Below, in pieces: positions 33,762 to 42,529 of a stretch of 64,000 bases of DNA (positions are counted from its first letter, which is position 1; every line of letters begins with the position of its first letter). Below the pieces are notes generated by a model. The model ran no database searches. It was not told the DNA's origin and saw only the letters and a program-made list of their open reading frames with translations. The DNA is from Bacteroidota bacterium (lineage in GTDB: Bacteria > Bacteroidota > Bacteroidia > Chitinophagales > Chitinophagaceae): positions 29,757 to 93,756 of the forward strand of contig JAGWRO010000097.1 of assembly GCA_028876495.1 (NCBI GenBank), written 5' to 3'. Both the position numbers and the translations under genes were made by a program.

Positions 33762-35624
33762 TTGGCTGACATCATCAATTTATTGCCCGAGAATATTGCG
33801 AACCAGATTGCCGCCGGAGAAGTGATACAGCGGCCGGCAAGCGCTGTAAAAGAACTGTTGGAAAATGCAGTAGATGCGGGCGCTACAGAAATACAACTTT
33901 TTGTAAATGATGCCGGAAAAGCGCTGGTGCAGGTAATTGATAATGGAAAAGGAATGAGCGAAACTGATGCCAGGATGAGTTTTGAGCGGCATGCTACGTC
34001 CAAAATAAAAAATATTGATGACCTGTTTCACATAAAAACCATGGGCTTTCGTGGAGAAGCATTGGCGAGTATAGCGGGCGTGGCGCAGGTAGAATTGAAA
34101 TCAAAAAAGACCGGCGAAACTGTTGGAACTTATATTGAAATAGAAAACAGTGTGGTAAAGCGGCAGGAACCTGTTGCTACGGATGAAGGCACTAATATTT
34201 CGATGAAAAATTTATTTTTCAATGTGCCGGCCCGAAGGAATTTTTTAAAAAGCAATGCTTCCGAACTAAGGCACATTGTAGATGAGTTTATCAGGATAGC
34301 CATGGCTTTTCCTTCGTTGTTTTTTTCTCTAACCTCTAATGGACAGGAGGTTTTTCACCTGGAAAAAGGTTCTCTCAAACAAAGGATCATACAGATTTTG
34401 GGAAACAGTTATTCTGCAAAATTAGTAAGTGTAAAAGAAGAAACGGATTACCTGAACATTTATGGTTTTGTAGGCAAACCTGAAACTGCCAAGAAAACAA
34501 GAGGCGATCAATATTTTTTCGTGAACAACCGCTTTATAAAAAGTGCCTACCTGAACCATGCTGTGATGAATGCTTTCAGCGATATGATTGCCAAAGACAG
34601 TTTCCCGATGTACACTTTGTTTATTGATATTGATCCTTCAAGACTTGACATCAATGTTCATCCTACCAAACAGGAAATAAAATTTGAAGATGAAAAATTG
34701 ATTTATGCTTTTGTTCAATCAGCCGTAAAACACTCACTGGCGCAGTATAGCGTAACTCCTACTTTGGATTTTGATTTGGATATTTCTATTCAGCAAAGTG
34801 ATGCCGTAAGTAAACCTTTTACTCCTGAAAAACAATATTCGGCCACCGGCACTTCTCTTTACAAAACTTTTACTCAAAAAAACCAGGCCCATTTTATTGA
34901 AACAAAAAGTGATCTTGAAACTTGGGATAAAAACTTATTGAAACAAAATTCATATGACACCCCTTTTACCAATAATTTGGAAATTCAAAATGGGCAAAAG
35001 AATGATTTCCCTTCTCCTTTTAAAAACCCGGTTTTAGCAAAGGCTGATAAAAACCCAACTTCAGGGTCTTTAATTCAAATACAAAAAAGTTTTATTGTTG
35101 CTGAAAATGAAAATGGTTTTATAGTAATCCATCAGCAAAATGCGCACGAACGGATTTTATACGAACGATTTGCTGAAGCCATGCAGGGCAAACCGATATC
35201 GGTTCAAAGGAGTTTATTTCCAACAGCAATTGAACTGGCACCCGCAGATTCTGTTTTGCTAAATGAACTTATTCCTGATCTTCATATTCTTGGTTACCAG
35301 GTAGAACCTTTCGGCAATCATACTTTTATTATCCAGGGTTCGCCTGCCGGTATTCCGGATGGAAATGAAAAAGATTCGCTTGAAAAAATACTGGAACAAT
35401 ACAAGCATTTTAATATGGATATCAGTTTTAGCAAAAGAGAAAAATTGTTGCGCTCGATGGCATGGCAACAAGCGATAAAAGCAGGCTCTTTTTTATCTGA
35501 AAAGGAAATGGAGAAGTTGGTGGAGGATTTATTTAATTGTAAAATCAGCAATACCACTCCCAACGGGAAACCCGTTTTTCTTGAATTTAAAAAAGAGGAG
35601 ATGGATAAAATGTTTGGAAGATAG
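33762..35624 (+). CDS. mutL: DNA mismatch repair protein MutL
   Basis: A 620-residue MutL. The N-terminal GHKL ATPase motifs are ELLENAVDAGATEI, VIDNGKGMSE, FERHATSKI and GFRGEALASI. A variable linker follows, then the dimerisation domain. In place of the endonuclease motif DQHAxxExxxxE it has HQQNAHERILYE. The late Cys/His motif reads TTPNGKPVFLEF, so endonuclease activity is doubtful. It starts at TTG 33762; the nearby ATG 33754 is out of frame and closes after four codons. Confidence 0.94.
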   Translation: MADIINLLPENIANQIAAGEVIQRPASAVKELLENAVDAGATEIQLFVNDAGKALVQVIDNGKGMSETDARMSFERHATSKIKNIDDLFHIKTMGFRGEALASIAGVAQVELKSKKTGETVGTYIEIENSVVKRQEPVATDEGTNISMKNLFFNVPARRNFLKSNASELRHIVDEFIRIAMAFPSLFFSLTSNGQEVFHLEKGSLKQRIIQILGNSYSAKLVSVKEETDYLNIYGFVGKPETAKKTRGDQYFFVNNRFIKSAYLNHAVMNAFSDMIAKDSFPMYTLFIDIDPSRLDINVHPTKQEIKFEDEKLIYAFVQSAVKHSLAQYSVTPTLDFDLDISIQQSDAVSKPFTPEKQYSATGTSLYKTFTQKNQAHFIETKSDLETWDKNLLKQNSYDTPFTNNLEIQNGQKNDFPSPFKNPVLAKADKNPTSGSLIQIQKSFIVAENENGFIVIHQQNAHERILYERFAEAMQGKPISVQRSLFPTAIELAPADSVLLNELIPDLHILGYQVEPFGNHTFIIQGSPAGIPDGNEKDSLEKILEQYKHFNMDISFSKREKLLRSMAWQQAIKAGSFLSEKEMEKLVEDLFNCKISNTTPNGKPVFLEFKKEEMDKMFGR

Positions 35625-35634
35625 TTCCCTGAAC

Positions 35635-35664
35635 CAGTAAACAAACAAATACCAGAGATTATAC
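35635..35664 (-). repeat. 30-nt dispersed element, the one exception to the 3'-end rule
   Basis: On the minus strand GTATAATC-TCTGGT-ATTTGTTTGTTTACTG. It lies 10 nt after the stop of plus-strand mutL but in the opposite orientation; no minus-strand gene ends here. Confidence 0.65.
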
Positions 35665-35754
35665 TTTATAGCAATTTTAAATTTTTAAAAATTAACTTAG
35701 AGTAGAAAATATAATTTTCTTTTCCATATTTTTTGAGAACAATTATAAATGTAA

Positions 35755-35946
35755 ATGATGGAGCATAAGCAAACAAATACTGAACAACAGCAAGATTCAG
35801 ATTTTGAAAAGGCAGAAATGGATCTTTTGAAGGAAGGATTAAAAAGATCTTACAAAGAAAGATTTTTAATGACCACGCGCTTGTATAAAATCCAAAAGAC
35901 GATGGAAAAAGCCGTCATAACTCATCAACCGTTCATCAGCAAATAA
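35755..35946 (+). CDS. Small hypothetical protein paired with nucleotidyltransferase
   Basis: A 63-residue, highly charged helical protein ending LMTTRLYKIQKTMEKAVITHQ. It starts at ATG 35755 or the next codon (MEHKQ). It is followed 5 nt later by the nucleotidyltransferase gene, so the two are co-translated. The arrangement resembles a toxin-antitoxin or abortive-infection pair, with this gene first in the antitoxin place. I do not recognise a named antitoxin family. Confidence 0.65.
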   Translation: MMEHKQTNTEQQQDSDFEKAEMDLLKEGLKRSYKERFLMTTRLYKIQKTMEKAVITHQPFISK

Positions 35947-35951
35947 TTTTT

Positions 35952-36440
35952 GTGGATATATTTGATGAAGAAATATTGAAGTTTTGGAAAGTTTTACAAA
36001 ACAATCATGTAAAATATATAATGGTAGGGGGATACGCAATAAATTTACATGGTTTTCAACGCTATACAGGTGACATTGATATTTGGATTGAAGATACAAA
36101 TGAAAACAGGCAAAATCTCAGAAAAGCATTTATAGATTGTGAAATGGGAGATTATCCTATGCTTGACTCCATTCAATTTGTTCCCGGCTGGACTGACTTT
36201 CAATTAAAGAATGGCTTACGATTAGACATAATGGCTAGTATGAAGGGATTAGAAGGATTTACGTTCTCAGAATGCCTGACAATGGCATCAATTGCGGATA
36301 TAGATGAAGTAAAAATTCCATTTTTGCATCTTGATCAATTAATTGCCAATAAAAAAATAATTAATCGCCCAAAAGACAAAATAGATATAATTGAATTAGA
36401 GAAAATTAAGAAAATCAGGGATGATCCTGAAGACTTTTAA
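35952..36440 (+). CDS. Nucleotidyltransferase-like protein
   Basis: The 162-residue protein has the Pol-beta-type signature YIMVGGYAINLHGFQRYTGDIDIWIE (GG-x-DxD) and a third acidic residue in LRLDIMASMKG. Such minimal transferases add nucleotides to a protein or RNA target in several toxin-antitoxin and defence systems. The start is GTG 35952. A strong hairpin lies 31 nt after its stop, between it and the convergent atpA. Confidence 0.8.
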   Translation: MDIFDEEILKFWKVLQNNHVKYIMVGGYAINLHGFQRYTGDIDIWIEDTNENRQNLRKAFIDCEMGDYPMLDSIQFVPGWTDFQLKNGLRLDIMASMKGLEGFTFSECLTMASIADIDEVKIPFLHLDQLIANKKIINRPKDKIDIIELEKIKKIRDDPEDF

Positions 36441-36470
36441 TTCATGAATTTTCGCATTTTTTTGCAACAA

Positions 36471-36497
36471 AAAAGGGAGAAAAATTATCTCCCTTTT
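36471..36497. terminator. Bidirectional terminator between nucleotidyltransferase and atpA
   Basis: AAAAGGGAGA-aaaatta-TCTCCCTTTT is a perfect 10-bp stem with T-runs on both strands, between convergent genes. It can serve both. Confidence 0.75.
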
Positions 36498-36515
36498 ATA
36501 TTATCAAATAATATT

Positions 36516-38093
36516 TTATTCAAATTGTTTTGAAATACCTTTTGCTAATTCCACCATTTTCTTAACTCCATCTTCAGGCAAATTTCCCTTCTTGAATTCA
36601 GCAAGCACTTCAGGAAATTTATTTTCCATTTCCAACAAAAATTGTTCTTCAAAATCCTGCACTTTTGAAATAGCTACATTACTGATCAATCCGTTGGTTC
36701 CCAAATAAATAATGGCTACCTGTTTTTCTACCGGATAAGGTGAGAACTGCGGTTGTTTTAATATCTCCACGTTTCTGGCACCTTTATCCAAAACTGATTT
36801 TGTAGCAGCATCGAGGTCACCACCAAACTTAGAAAAGGCTTCCATTTCACGGTACAAAGCCTGATCAAGTTTTAAGGTACCAGCCACTTTTTTCATAGAT
36901 TTGATCTGCGCATTACCACCTACGCGGCTTACAGAAATACCTACGTTAATCGCAGGGCGAATACCGGCGTTGAACAGGTTACCTTCCAGGAATATCTGTC
37001 CGTCGGTAATGGAAATTACATTGGTAGGAATATAAGCCGAAACGTCACCCGCCTGTGTTTCAATGATCGGTAAAGCAGTTAATGAACCGCCGCCTTTTAC
37101 CAAATGCCTGATGTTTTCAGGAAGATCATTCATCTTCTGTGCGATCTCATCTTTAGAAACAATCTTTGCAGCTCTTTCCAATAAACGACTATGCAAATAG
37201 AATACATCACCCGGATAAGCTTCACGTCCGGGAGGCCTTCTCAGCAAAAGAGAAACCTCGCGATAAGCAACTGCCTGTTTACTCAAATCATCAAAAATGA
37301 TCAAAGCACTACGGCCGGTATCACGGAAAAATTCTCCGATGGCTGCACCAGCAAAAGGAGCGTAGAACTGCAATGGAGCAGGCTCAGAAGCTGAAGCGGC
37401 CACAATGGTTGTGTATTCCATCGCGCCATTATCTTCCAATACTTTCATCACATTGGCAATAGTAGAAGCTTTCTGGCCAATGGCTACATATATACAATAG
37501 ACAGGTTTTCCTGCCTGGTAAAATTCTTTTTGGTTGATGATGGTATCGATACAAATAGCGCTTTTACCGGTTTGGCGATCGCCAATTACCAATTCACGCT
37601 GTCCGCGGCCGATCGGAATCATCGCATCAATTGCCTTGATTCCGGTTTGAAGCGGTTGTTTTACCGGTTCGCGGAAAATTACACCCGGTGCTTTACGCTC
37701 CAAAGGCATTTCAAACAATTCGCCGGTGATAGGACCTTTACCGTCGATGGGTTCGCCTAAAGTGTTAATTACACGGCCTGCAAGTCCATCGCCTACTTTA
37801 ATAGAGGCAATTTTTCCTGTGCGCTTTACGGTGCCACCTTCTTTAATATCACCACTATCGCCCATCAAAACTACACCCACATTGTCTTCCTCAAGGTTAA
37901 GCGCAATGGCTTTTACGCCATTTTCAAATTCAACCAACTCACCTGAACTCACATTGTTCAATCCATAAATACGGGCGATACCATCACCCACCTGCAAAAC
38001 AGTTCCAATTTCTTCCAGGTTAGATTCAACATCCATATTACTAAGCTGGCTTTTGAGAATTGCCGAAATTTCATCGGGTTTTATGTCAACCAT
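36516..38093 (-). CDS. atpA: ATP synthase F1 subunit alpha
   Basis: A full-length 525-residue alpha subunit. Walker A is GDRQTGKSA (about 171-179), with [33 protein letters not shown], the catalytic-face Arg segment and [22 protein letters not shown]. In most bacteria it lies among atpB-E-F-H and atpG. Here the upstream neighbour is transaldolase and the downstream neighbour converges, so atpA is alone. It has its own promoter (38117-38147), with a 23-nt leader after the -7 box. Confidence 0.97.
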   Translation of the reverse strand: MVDIKPDEISAILKSQLSNMDVESNLEEIGTVLQVGDGIARIYGLNNVSSGELVEFENGVKAIALNLEEDNVGVVLMGDSGDIKEGGTVKRTGKIASIKVGDGLAGRVINTLGEPIDGKGPITGELFEMPLERKAPGVIFREPVKQPLQTGIKAIDAMIPIGRGQRELVIGDRQTGKSAICIDTIINQKEFYQAGKPVYCIYVAIGQKASTIANVMKVLEDNGAMEYTTIVAASASEPAPLQFYAPFAGAAIGEFFRDTGRSALIIFDDLSKQAVAYREVSLLLRRPPGREAYPGDVFYLHSRLLERAAKIVSKDEIAQKMNDLPENIRHLVKGGGSLTALPIIETQAGDVSAYIPTNVISITDGQIFLEGNLFNAGIRPAINVGISVSRVGGNAQIKSMKKVAGTLKLDQALYREMEAFSKFGGDLDAATKSVLDKGARNVEILKQPQFSPYPVEKQVAIIYLGTNGLISNVAISKVQDFEEQFLLEMENKFPEVLAEFKKGNLPEDGVKKMVELAKGISKQFE

Positions 38094-38116
38094 AATGTTA
38101 TCTTTTTTTGAGGCTG

Positions 38117-38147
38117 CAAAGGTATGTAAAGCAAAATCAATTTCAAA
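38117..38147 (-). promoter_or_regulatory. Promoter of atpA
   Basis: On the minus strand TTTG (38147-38144), 19 nt, TACCTTTG (38124-38117), a full match to the Bacteroidota consensus. It lies 23 nt before the atpA start. Confidence 0.8.
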
Positions 38148-38186
38148 AGTAAAAAAGGCTAAAATTTGATTTATAAAGCAGGCTGT

Positions 38187-39281
38187 TTATGCCATTTGTT
38201 TGGTTCTTTTAGATTCAATCGCTTTTAATAAAGAATCGTATGCCTTATTAAATTTTTCAACACCTTCCTCTTCTAGTTTTTGGGTTACCTCATCAATATC
38301 TATATCATTTTCTTTTAACTGTTCCAATACTTTTCTCGCTTTAAGCAAATTGTTTTCAAGGTGGTCCTGCACTTTTCCGTGATCCCTGAAAGCGTCAATC
38401 GTCTCCATCGGCAATGTATTAATCGTATCAGGGCCAATTAATGCTTCTACATATTTTACATCGCTGAAAGAAGGATCTTTGGTGCTTGTACTAGCCCACA
38501 AAACCTTTTGTTTTTGGGCACCCAGTTTTTCAAGATTCCTAAAACGGTCGCTAAAAAATACTTCTTTAAAATTTTCGTAGGCTACTTTTGCAGAGGCAAT
38601 AGCCACTTCTCCCACCAGATTATCAAGTTTTTTGTCTTTTAAAACCGGGTTGAGCATTACATCAATTCTGCTCAGAAAGAAACTGGCCACAGAAGATACG
38701 TTATCAATTGGTTGATTATTTTTAAGCCTGTCTTCAAGGCCTGAAATATAAGCTTCCGTAACTTCGAGGTAGCGCGGAATACCAAATAATAAAGTAACAT
38801 TAACATTGATCCCTTCGCTGATACATTTTTTTATTGCCGGCAATCCTTCTTTGGTTCCGGGAATTTTGATCATTACATTTTTGCGATCAACCGATTTCCA
38901 TAATTCACGCGCCTGCTTAATCGTTCCTTCTGTATCATTTGCAAGATGTGGCGAAACTTCCAGGCTCACAAAACCATCAGTTCCTTTGGCTTCATCATAC
39001 ACCGGTTTTAAAATATCGGTTGCCCGGCTGATATCTTTTGCCGCAAAACCAAAAAAGATCTCTTCATTGCTTTTGTCTTCGCCGGATAATTTTTTAATGT
39101 CTGCATCATAATCCGAACTGCTTGTAACCGCTTTCTCAAATATGGAAGGATTTGACGTAATACCGGACAAGCCGTCTTCATCGATCATTTTTTGAAGTTT
39201 GCCGCTGTTCATCAACTTGCGGTCAAAAGAATCAAGCCAAATGCTTTGACCGAGATCATGAATGTTTTTTAAATTGCTCAT
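38187..39281 (-). CDS. tal: Transaldolase
   Basis: A 364-residue transaldolase of the long form: SIWLDSFDRKLM, DGLSGITSNPSIFEKAV, VSLEVSPHLANDTEGTI, the Schiff-base Lys in NVMIKIPGTKEGLPAI and GINVNVTLLFG. It links the pentose phosphate pathway to glycolysis and complements the gnd-zwf-pgl operon at 49-53 kb. I use ATG 39281 (MSNLKN); TTG 39287 would add two residues. The upstream region shares a 20-nt sequence with the permease gene. Confidence 0.95.
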   Translation of the reverse strand: MSNLKNIHDLGQSIWLDSFDRKLMNSGKLQKMIDEDGLSGITSNPSIFEKAVTSSSDYDADIKKLSGEDKSNEEIFFGFAAKDISRATDILKPVYDEAKGTDGFVSLEVSPHLANDTEGTIKQARELWKSVDRKNVMIKIPGTKEGLPAIKKCISEGINVNVTLLFGIPRYLEVTEAYISGLEDRLKNNQPIDNVSSVASFFLSRIDVMLNPVLKDKKLDNLVGEVAIASAKVAYENFKEVFFSDRFRNLEKLGAQKQKVLWASTSTKDPSFSDVKYVEALIGPDTINTLPMETIDAFRDHGKVQDHLENNLLKARKVLEQLKENDIDIDEVTQKLEEEGVEKFNKAYDSLLKAIESKRTKQMA

Positions 39282-39287
39282 TTTCAA

Positions 39288-39776
39288 TAAATTTTAAATT
39301 CTGGGATACCTTAAAAGCCTCAAAGGATATGCCATCATTTCTGCTTAATTTACAAAATAAAAATCGGTATTATTTGTAGGATTTCTATGATAAAAAACAA
39401 TACCCTTTTTTATTAACCAAAAGAGCTTTTCTCAATAAAGGCAACATATAAGTTCTGTAAACCTATCCGTTGTAAAGTGTGCCGAATTTACAGCCAATCC
39501 GTGTAAACCAAATAAGGAAGAAACAAAACAAGAAGCCATATCAGGAGCATGATAAGGGAAAAATTCCTTCAAATAAAACAGATTTTTATTGAAGCCGGCA
39601 ACTTATTCCAAAAAAAATATTAAGGAAATATAAAATTTATTGCATAATTAGCGTTATGTAACAAGTGTTTTATTCAATTTTACAAAAAACAATTTGCCCG
39701 AAGGTGTAAGTAGTTGTTTGGAATAATGATTCCACTTGTGTAAATTCACTTTCCTAATTATTAAAAAATCCATTTT
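39288..39776. other. 489-nt intergenic region
   Basis: The region separates divergent tal and the PRC-barrel gene. It carries the 39347-39375 repeat and several short AT-rich strings. A GGAAT-AATG-ATTCC small stem lies near the right end. No ORF is convincing, and I see no RNA structure with confidence. Confidence 0.45.
39347..39375 (-). repeat. Second copy of the 20-nt repeat, upstream of transaldolase
   Basis: AATTTACAAAATAAAAATCG followed directly by GTATTATTT, identical to the sequence at 8199 except for its 4-nt insertion. It lies 65 nt upstream of the tal start. Confidence 0.55.
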
Positions 39777-40544
39777 ATGAAACGCAGTATCAAAAGCCTT
39801 ATAGGCTATTCTTTAAAAGAAACCGACGGAGAAATAGGTAAAGTTGATGAATTTTATTTTGATGATATAAGCTGGACAATCCGCTACCTGGTAGTTAAGA
39901 CCGGCAACTGGCTCTCCGGGCGCAAAGTGCTTATTTCTCCTGAAGCCCTATTAAAACCTGATTGGGAAAATGAAGAATTTCCTGTAAATCTTACCAAAGA
40001 CCAGATAGAAAACAGTCCTGATATTGATACTGACAAACCGGTTTCGCGCCAGCACGAAGAAGAACTGTCTTCTTATTATACATGGGATACTTATTGGGGT
40101 GGACAAGAGCATGGCGCAGGAATTTTTGGAAGTATGCCAAGTGAACTATATGAAAGTGAAATTGAGGAACCTGAAGATATAGATGACACAGAAGAAAGTG
40201 AAGGTAATAATGATCCGCATTTACAAAGCACTGAAGCCGTTACAGGCTATACGATTCATGCAACAGATGGCGAAATAGGTAAAGTAGTGGATTATATTCT
40301 TGATGATACCAACTGGAAAATTGGCTACCTGGTTATAGATACCGGAAGCTGGCTCAATAGTAAAAAAAGACTATTATCCACAGGATGGGTTACAAATGTA
40401 AAATGGGACAATAAGGTAGTGATTATAAATGTTTCAACAGATGAAGTAAAAAACAGCCCAGACTTCGATTCTACCCAACCCATTAATGAAGTGGATGAAA
40501 AAATCCTATATGATTATTACGGAAGGCCTCATCACAAGAAATAG
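39777..40544 (+). CDS. Protein with two PRC-barrel domains
   Basis: The 255-residue protein has two tandem PRC-barrel units that align to each other: SLIGYSLKETDGEIGKV...SWTIRYLVVKTGNWLSGRKVL and AVTGYTIHATDGEIGKV...NWKIGYLVIDTGSWLNSKKRL. An acidic linker (EEPEDIDDTEESEGNND) joins them. No signal peptide or membrane helix is present. PRC-barrel proteins act in RNA metabolism or stress response; none is specified here. It has the same orientation as pncA, 44 nt downstream. Confidence 0.85.
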   Translation: MKRSIKSLIGYSLKETDGEIGKVDEFYFDDISWTIRYLVVKTGNWLSGRKVLISPEALLKPDWENEEFPVNLTKDQIENSPDIDTDKPVSRQHEEELSSYYTWDTYWGGQEHGAGIFGSMPSELYESEIEEPEDIDDTEESEGNNDPHLQSTEAVTGYTIHATDGEIGKVVDYILDDTNWKIGYLVIDTGSWLNSKKRLLSTGWVTNVKWDNKVVIINVSTDEVKNSPDFDSTQPINEVDEKILYDYYGRPHHKK

Positions 40545-40588
40545 TTGCCTTTCTTCCGCCACTTTTTTTTCATCAATAAATTCTTCAG

Positions 40589-41203
40589 ATGAACGCTTTG
40601 ATTATTGTAGACGTTCAAAATGATTTTCTTCCCGGCGGGGCATTGGCTGTTGATGAAGGAGATATCGTCATTCCGGTAATCAATAAATTACAAAACCAAT
40701 TTGACCTTGTAGTAGCCACGCAGGATTGGCACCCCTCAGCTCATAGAAGTTTTGCTTCCATGCATGCGGGCAAAAAGGTTTTTGAACAAATACATTTAAA
40801 TGGATTACCACAGGTTTTATGGCCAAACCATTGTGTGCAGGAAACGGCAGGTGCAGCATTCTCATCGGAATTAAATCCCAAAAAAATCGAAGCCATTTTT
40901 AGAAAAGGAATGGAAAAAGATATTGATAGCTACAGCGGTTTTTTTGACAATGGAAAAAAGAAAGCAACCGGCATGGGCGCTTATTTAAAAGGAAGAGGAG
41001 TTTCTTCAATATATGTTGCAGGCCTGGCAGCAGATTACTGCGTATATTTTACGGCTTTGGATGGACTGGAACTTGGTTTTAAATCAATGATTATTACTGA
41101 TGCAACGCGTGCAATAAACAATAAAGATTTTACCACTAAACTGCAGGAGTTTAATTCAAAAGGAGGAAAAGAAATCAAAAGCAAAGAAATTGATTTTAGC
41201 TAG
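40589..41203 (+). CDS. pncA: Nicotinamidase
   Basis: A 204-residue isochorismatase-fold nicotinamidase. The catalytic triad is visible: Asp in IVDVQNDFLPGGALAV, Lys in FRKGME and Cys in AGLAADYCVYFTALDG. The metal-site ATQDWHPSAHRSF is present. It converts nicotinamide to nicotinic acid for NAD salvage and complements the pnuC and NadR-like genes at 47-48 kb. Confidence 0.95.
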   Translation: MNALIIVDVQNDFLPGGALAVDEGDIVIPVINKLQNQFDLVVATQDWHPSAHRSFASMHAGKKVFEQIHLNGLPQVLWPNHCVQETAGAAFSSELNPKKIEAIFRKGMEKDIDSYSGFFDNGKKKATGMGAYLKGRGVSSIYVAGLAADYCVYFTALDGLELGFKSMIITDATRAINNKDFTTKLQEFNSKGGKEIKSKEIDFS

Positions 41204-41204
41204 A

Positions 41205-41234
41205 CAGAAATATCAATTATTTCTTCGTTTACTA
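41205..41234 (+). repeat. 30-nt dispersed 3'-end element
   Basis: CAGAAATA-TCAATT-ATTTCTTCGTTTACTA. It begins one nt after the pncA stop in the same orientation; AGAAATA/TATTTCT can form a stem. Confidence 0.6.
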
Positions 41235-41239
41235 TCTCA

Positions 41240-41944
41240 TCAATCTGCCATTTCTTCAAAAGCCTTCAAATATTTTTCAATATAAAACTCTTTTGATTTT
41301 GATTTGTATTGCATGATGAATCTCGGATGTTCAAGCGGGATTATCTTTTCAAAAAAATGAAACTCTTCATTTACTTTCCTAAAAAACTTTTCATTTTTCC
41401 CTGTTCCGAATAAAAAGCAAACAGCAGTACTAACACTAAAGCTTATTTGCTTTTTTATATTGGCAATTATAAAATCGTAAACACAATCCGTTAATTGTTT
41501 ATTATCGTAATAATTATAATTTACTTCTTTACCTTTCTGGTTGGTAATCGTAAAGCCAAGCGGGCAGATGGATTGAATGTAAATATCCTTGTAAAACTTT
41601 TCAACTCCTCCATATTTATTGATCACTTCATACACAAAAGCCGAAGAAGGTTCGTGTGTCATTTTCCCTGGAAATTCAATTTCACATTCACTTGATAATC
41701 TTTTGGTGTCTGTAAACGGAACGCCTGTAAGTCCTGCACCAAATCTTCCGGGGTTAATTCCAAAAATCATGTGTCGTTTATTATAGTCGTTATAATACTT
41801 TCTATAAAATTCAGAGGAGATAAGCAGGGCTTCTTTGTTATCTTTAAAAGGATTCATAATACTGATGCCGGGCGGCAACAACCCATTAAAAGAAACATTT
41901 TTGTTGAACGATATAATTTTGTCCGCAAAAGTTTTCATGCTCAT
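41240..41944 (-). CDS. SMUG2-like uracil-DNA glycosylase family protein
   Basis: A 234-residue protein of the uracil-DNA glycosylase superfamily. The active-site motif is HMIFGINPGRFGAGLTGVPFTDTKRL; SICPLGFT and a late LEHPRFIMQYK, with His in the place of the superfamily's final motif, also fit. These features match the SMUG2 branch. It would remove deaminated bases from DNA. Lys is unusually abundant in the second half. Confidence 0.8.
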   Translation of the reverse strand: MSMKTFADKIISFNKNVSFNGLLPPGISIMNPFKDNKEALLISSEFYRKYYNDYNKRHMIFGINPGRFGAGLTGVPFTDTKRLSSECEIEFPGKMTHEPSSAFVYEVINKYGGVEKFYKDIYIQSICPLGFTITNQKGKEVNYNYYDNKQLTDCVYDFIIANIKKQISFSVSTAVCFLFGTGKNEKFFRKVNEEFHFFEKIIPLEHPRFIMQYKSKSKEFYIEKYLKAFEEMAD

Positions 41945-41970
41945 TTTCTGCGATTGATCCTTTTCAAAGA

Positions 41971-42471
41971 TTACTGTTTTTCGAGCACTTTAACCCACTT
42001 GATGAGTTCGGTCACAGGCGTATAGTTTTTATAAGAAATCATTAGCTTGCCTTTTTTATTGAAAAGCGCGGTAAAGGGTGTATTTTCCAAATGATAATAG
42101 TTTCTGAAAAAGAAAACCGGAATTTCCATTCCCACTTTTATATTGGGGTATTTATTAGTTTGGTAGTGGTTCTCAAACCAGGCCACATCATTCAACGATT
42201 CAAAAGTTACCATCAGGATCTGTGTATTTTTGAAAGCGCTCATTTGTGGTAACAGTTCTTCCATCAGAGCCCGGCAATGCTCACAATCAGGAGCAAAATA
42301 AATGATGAGCAAAGGTTGTTTATGTGTCACATCCGCAGAGGAAAAGGTACTTCCGTTTACCAGTTTCATTTTAAAATCAGGAAGCGTTTGGGAAACTACC
42401 GGGTTTGAAAAAAACAACGTAAGCAATAAAAATACCGGCAGTAAAACGACAAAAAAACTTTTCCTTTTCAT
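41971..42471 (-). CDS. Secreted thioredoxin-fold (TlpA-like) protein
   Basis: The 166-residue protein has an N-terminal signal sequence (KRKSFFVVLLPVFLLLTLFF) and a thioredoxin fold with the CEHC motif in LIIYFAPDCEHCRALMEEL. It has TlpA-type VPVFFFRNYYHLENTPFTALFNKKG with cis-Pro. It is probably a periplasmic disulfide oxidoreductase. It lies 59 nt after the DUF1080 gene on the same strand, with a copy of the 30-nt element between. Confidence 0.85.
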   Translation of the reverse strand: MKRKSFFVVLLPVFLLLTLFFSNPVVSQTLPDFKMKLVNGSTFSSADVTHKQPLLIIYFAPDCEHCRALMEELLPQMSAFKNTQILMVTFESLNDVAWFENHYQTNKYPNIKVGMEIPVFFFRNYYHLENTPFTALFNKKGKLMISYKNYTPVTELIKWVKVLEKQ

Positions 42472-42497
42472 GGTGACTGAGATTATTTAGCAAATTG

Positions 42498-42527
42498 CAG
42501 TAAAGCAATAAAAAATAGGAATTCCTA
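42498..42527 (-). repeat. 30-nt dispersed 3'-end element
   Basis: On the minus strand TAGGAATT-CCTATT-TTTTATTGCTTTACTG, 2 nt after the stop of the DUF1080 gene. The adjacent 20 nt at 42512-42531 (AAAATAGGAA-TTCCTATTTT) form a perfect palindrome. Confidence 0.6.
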
Positions 42528-42529
42528 TT

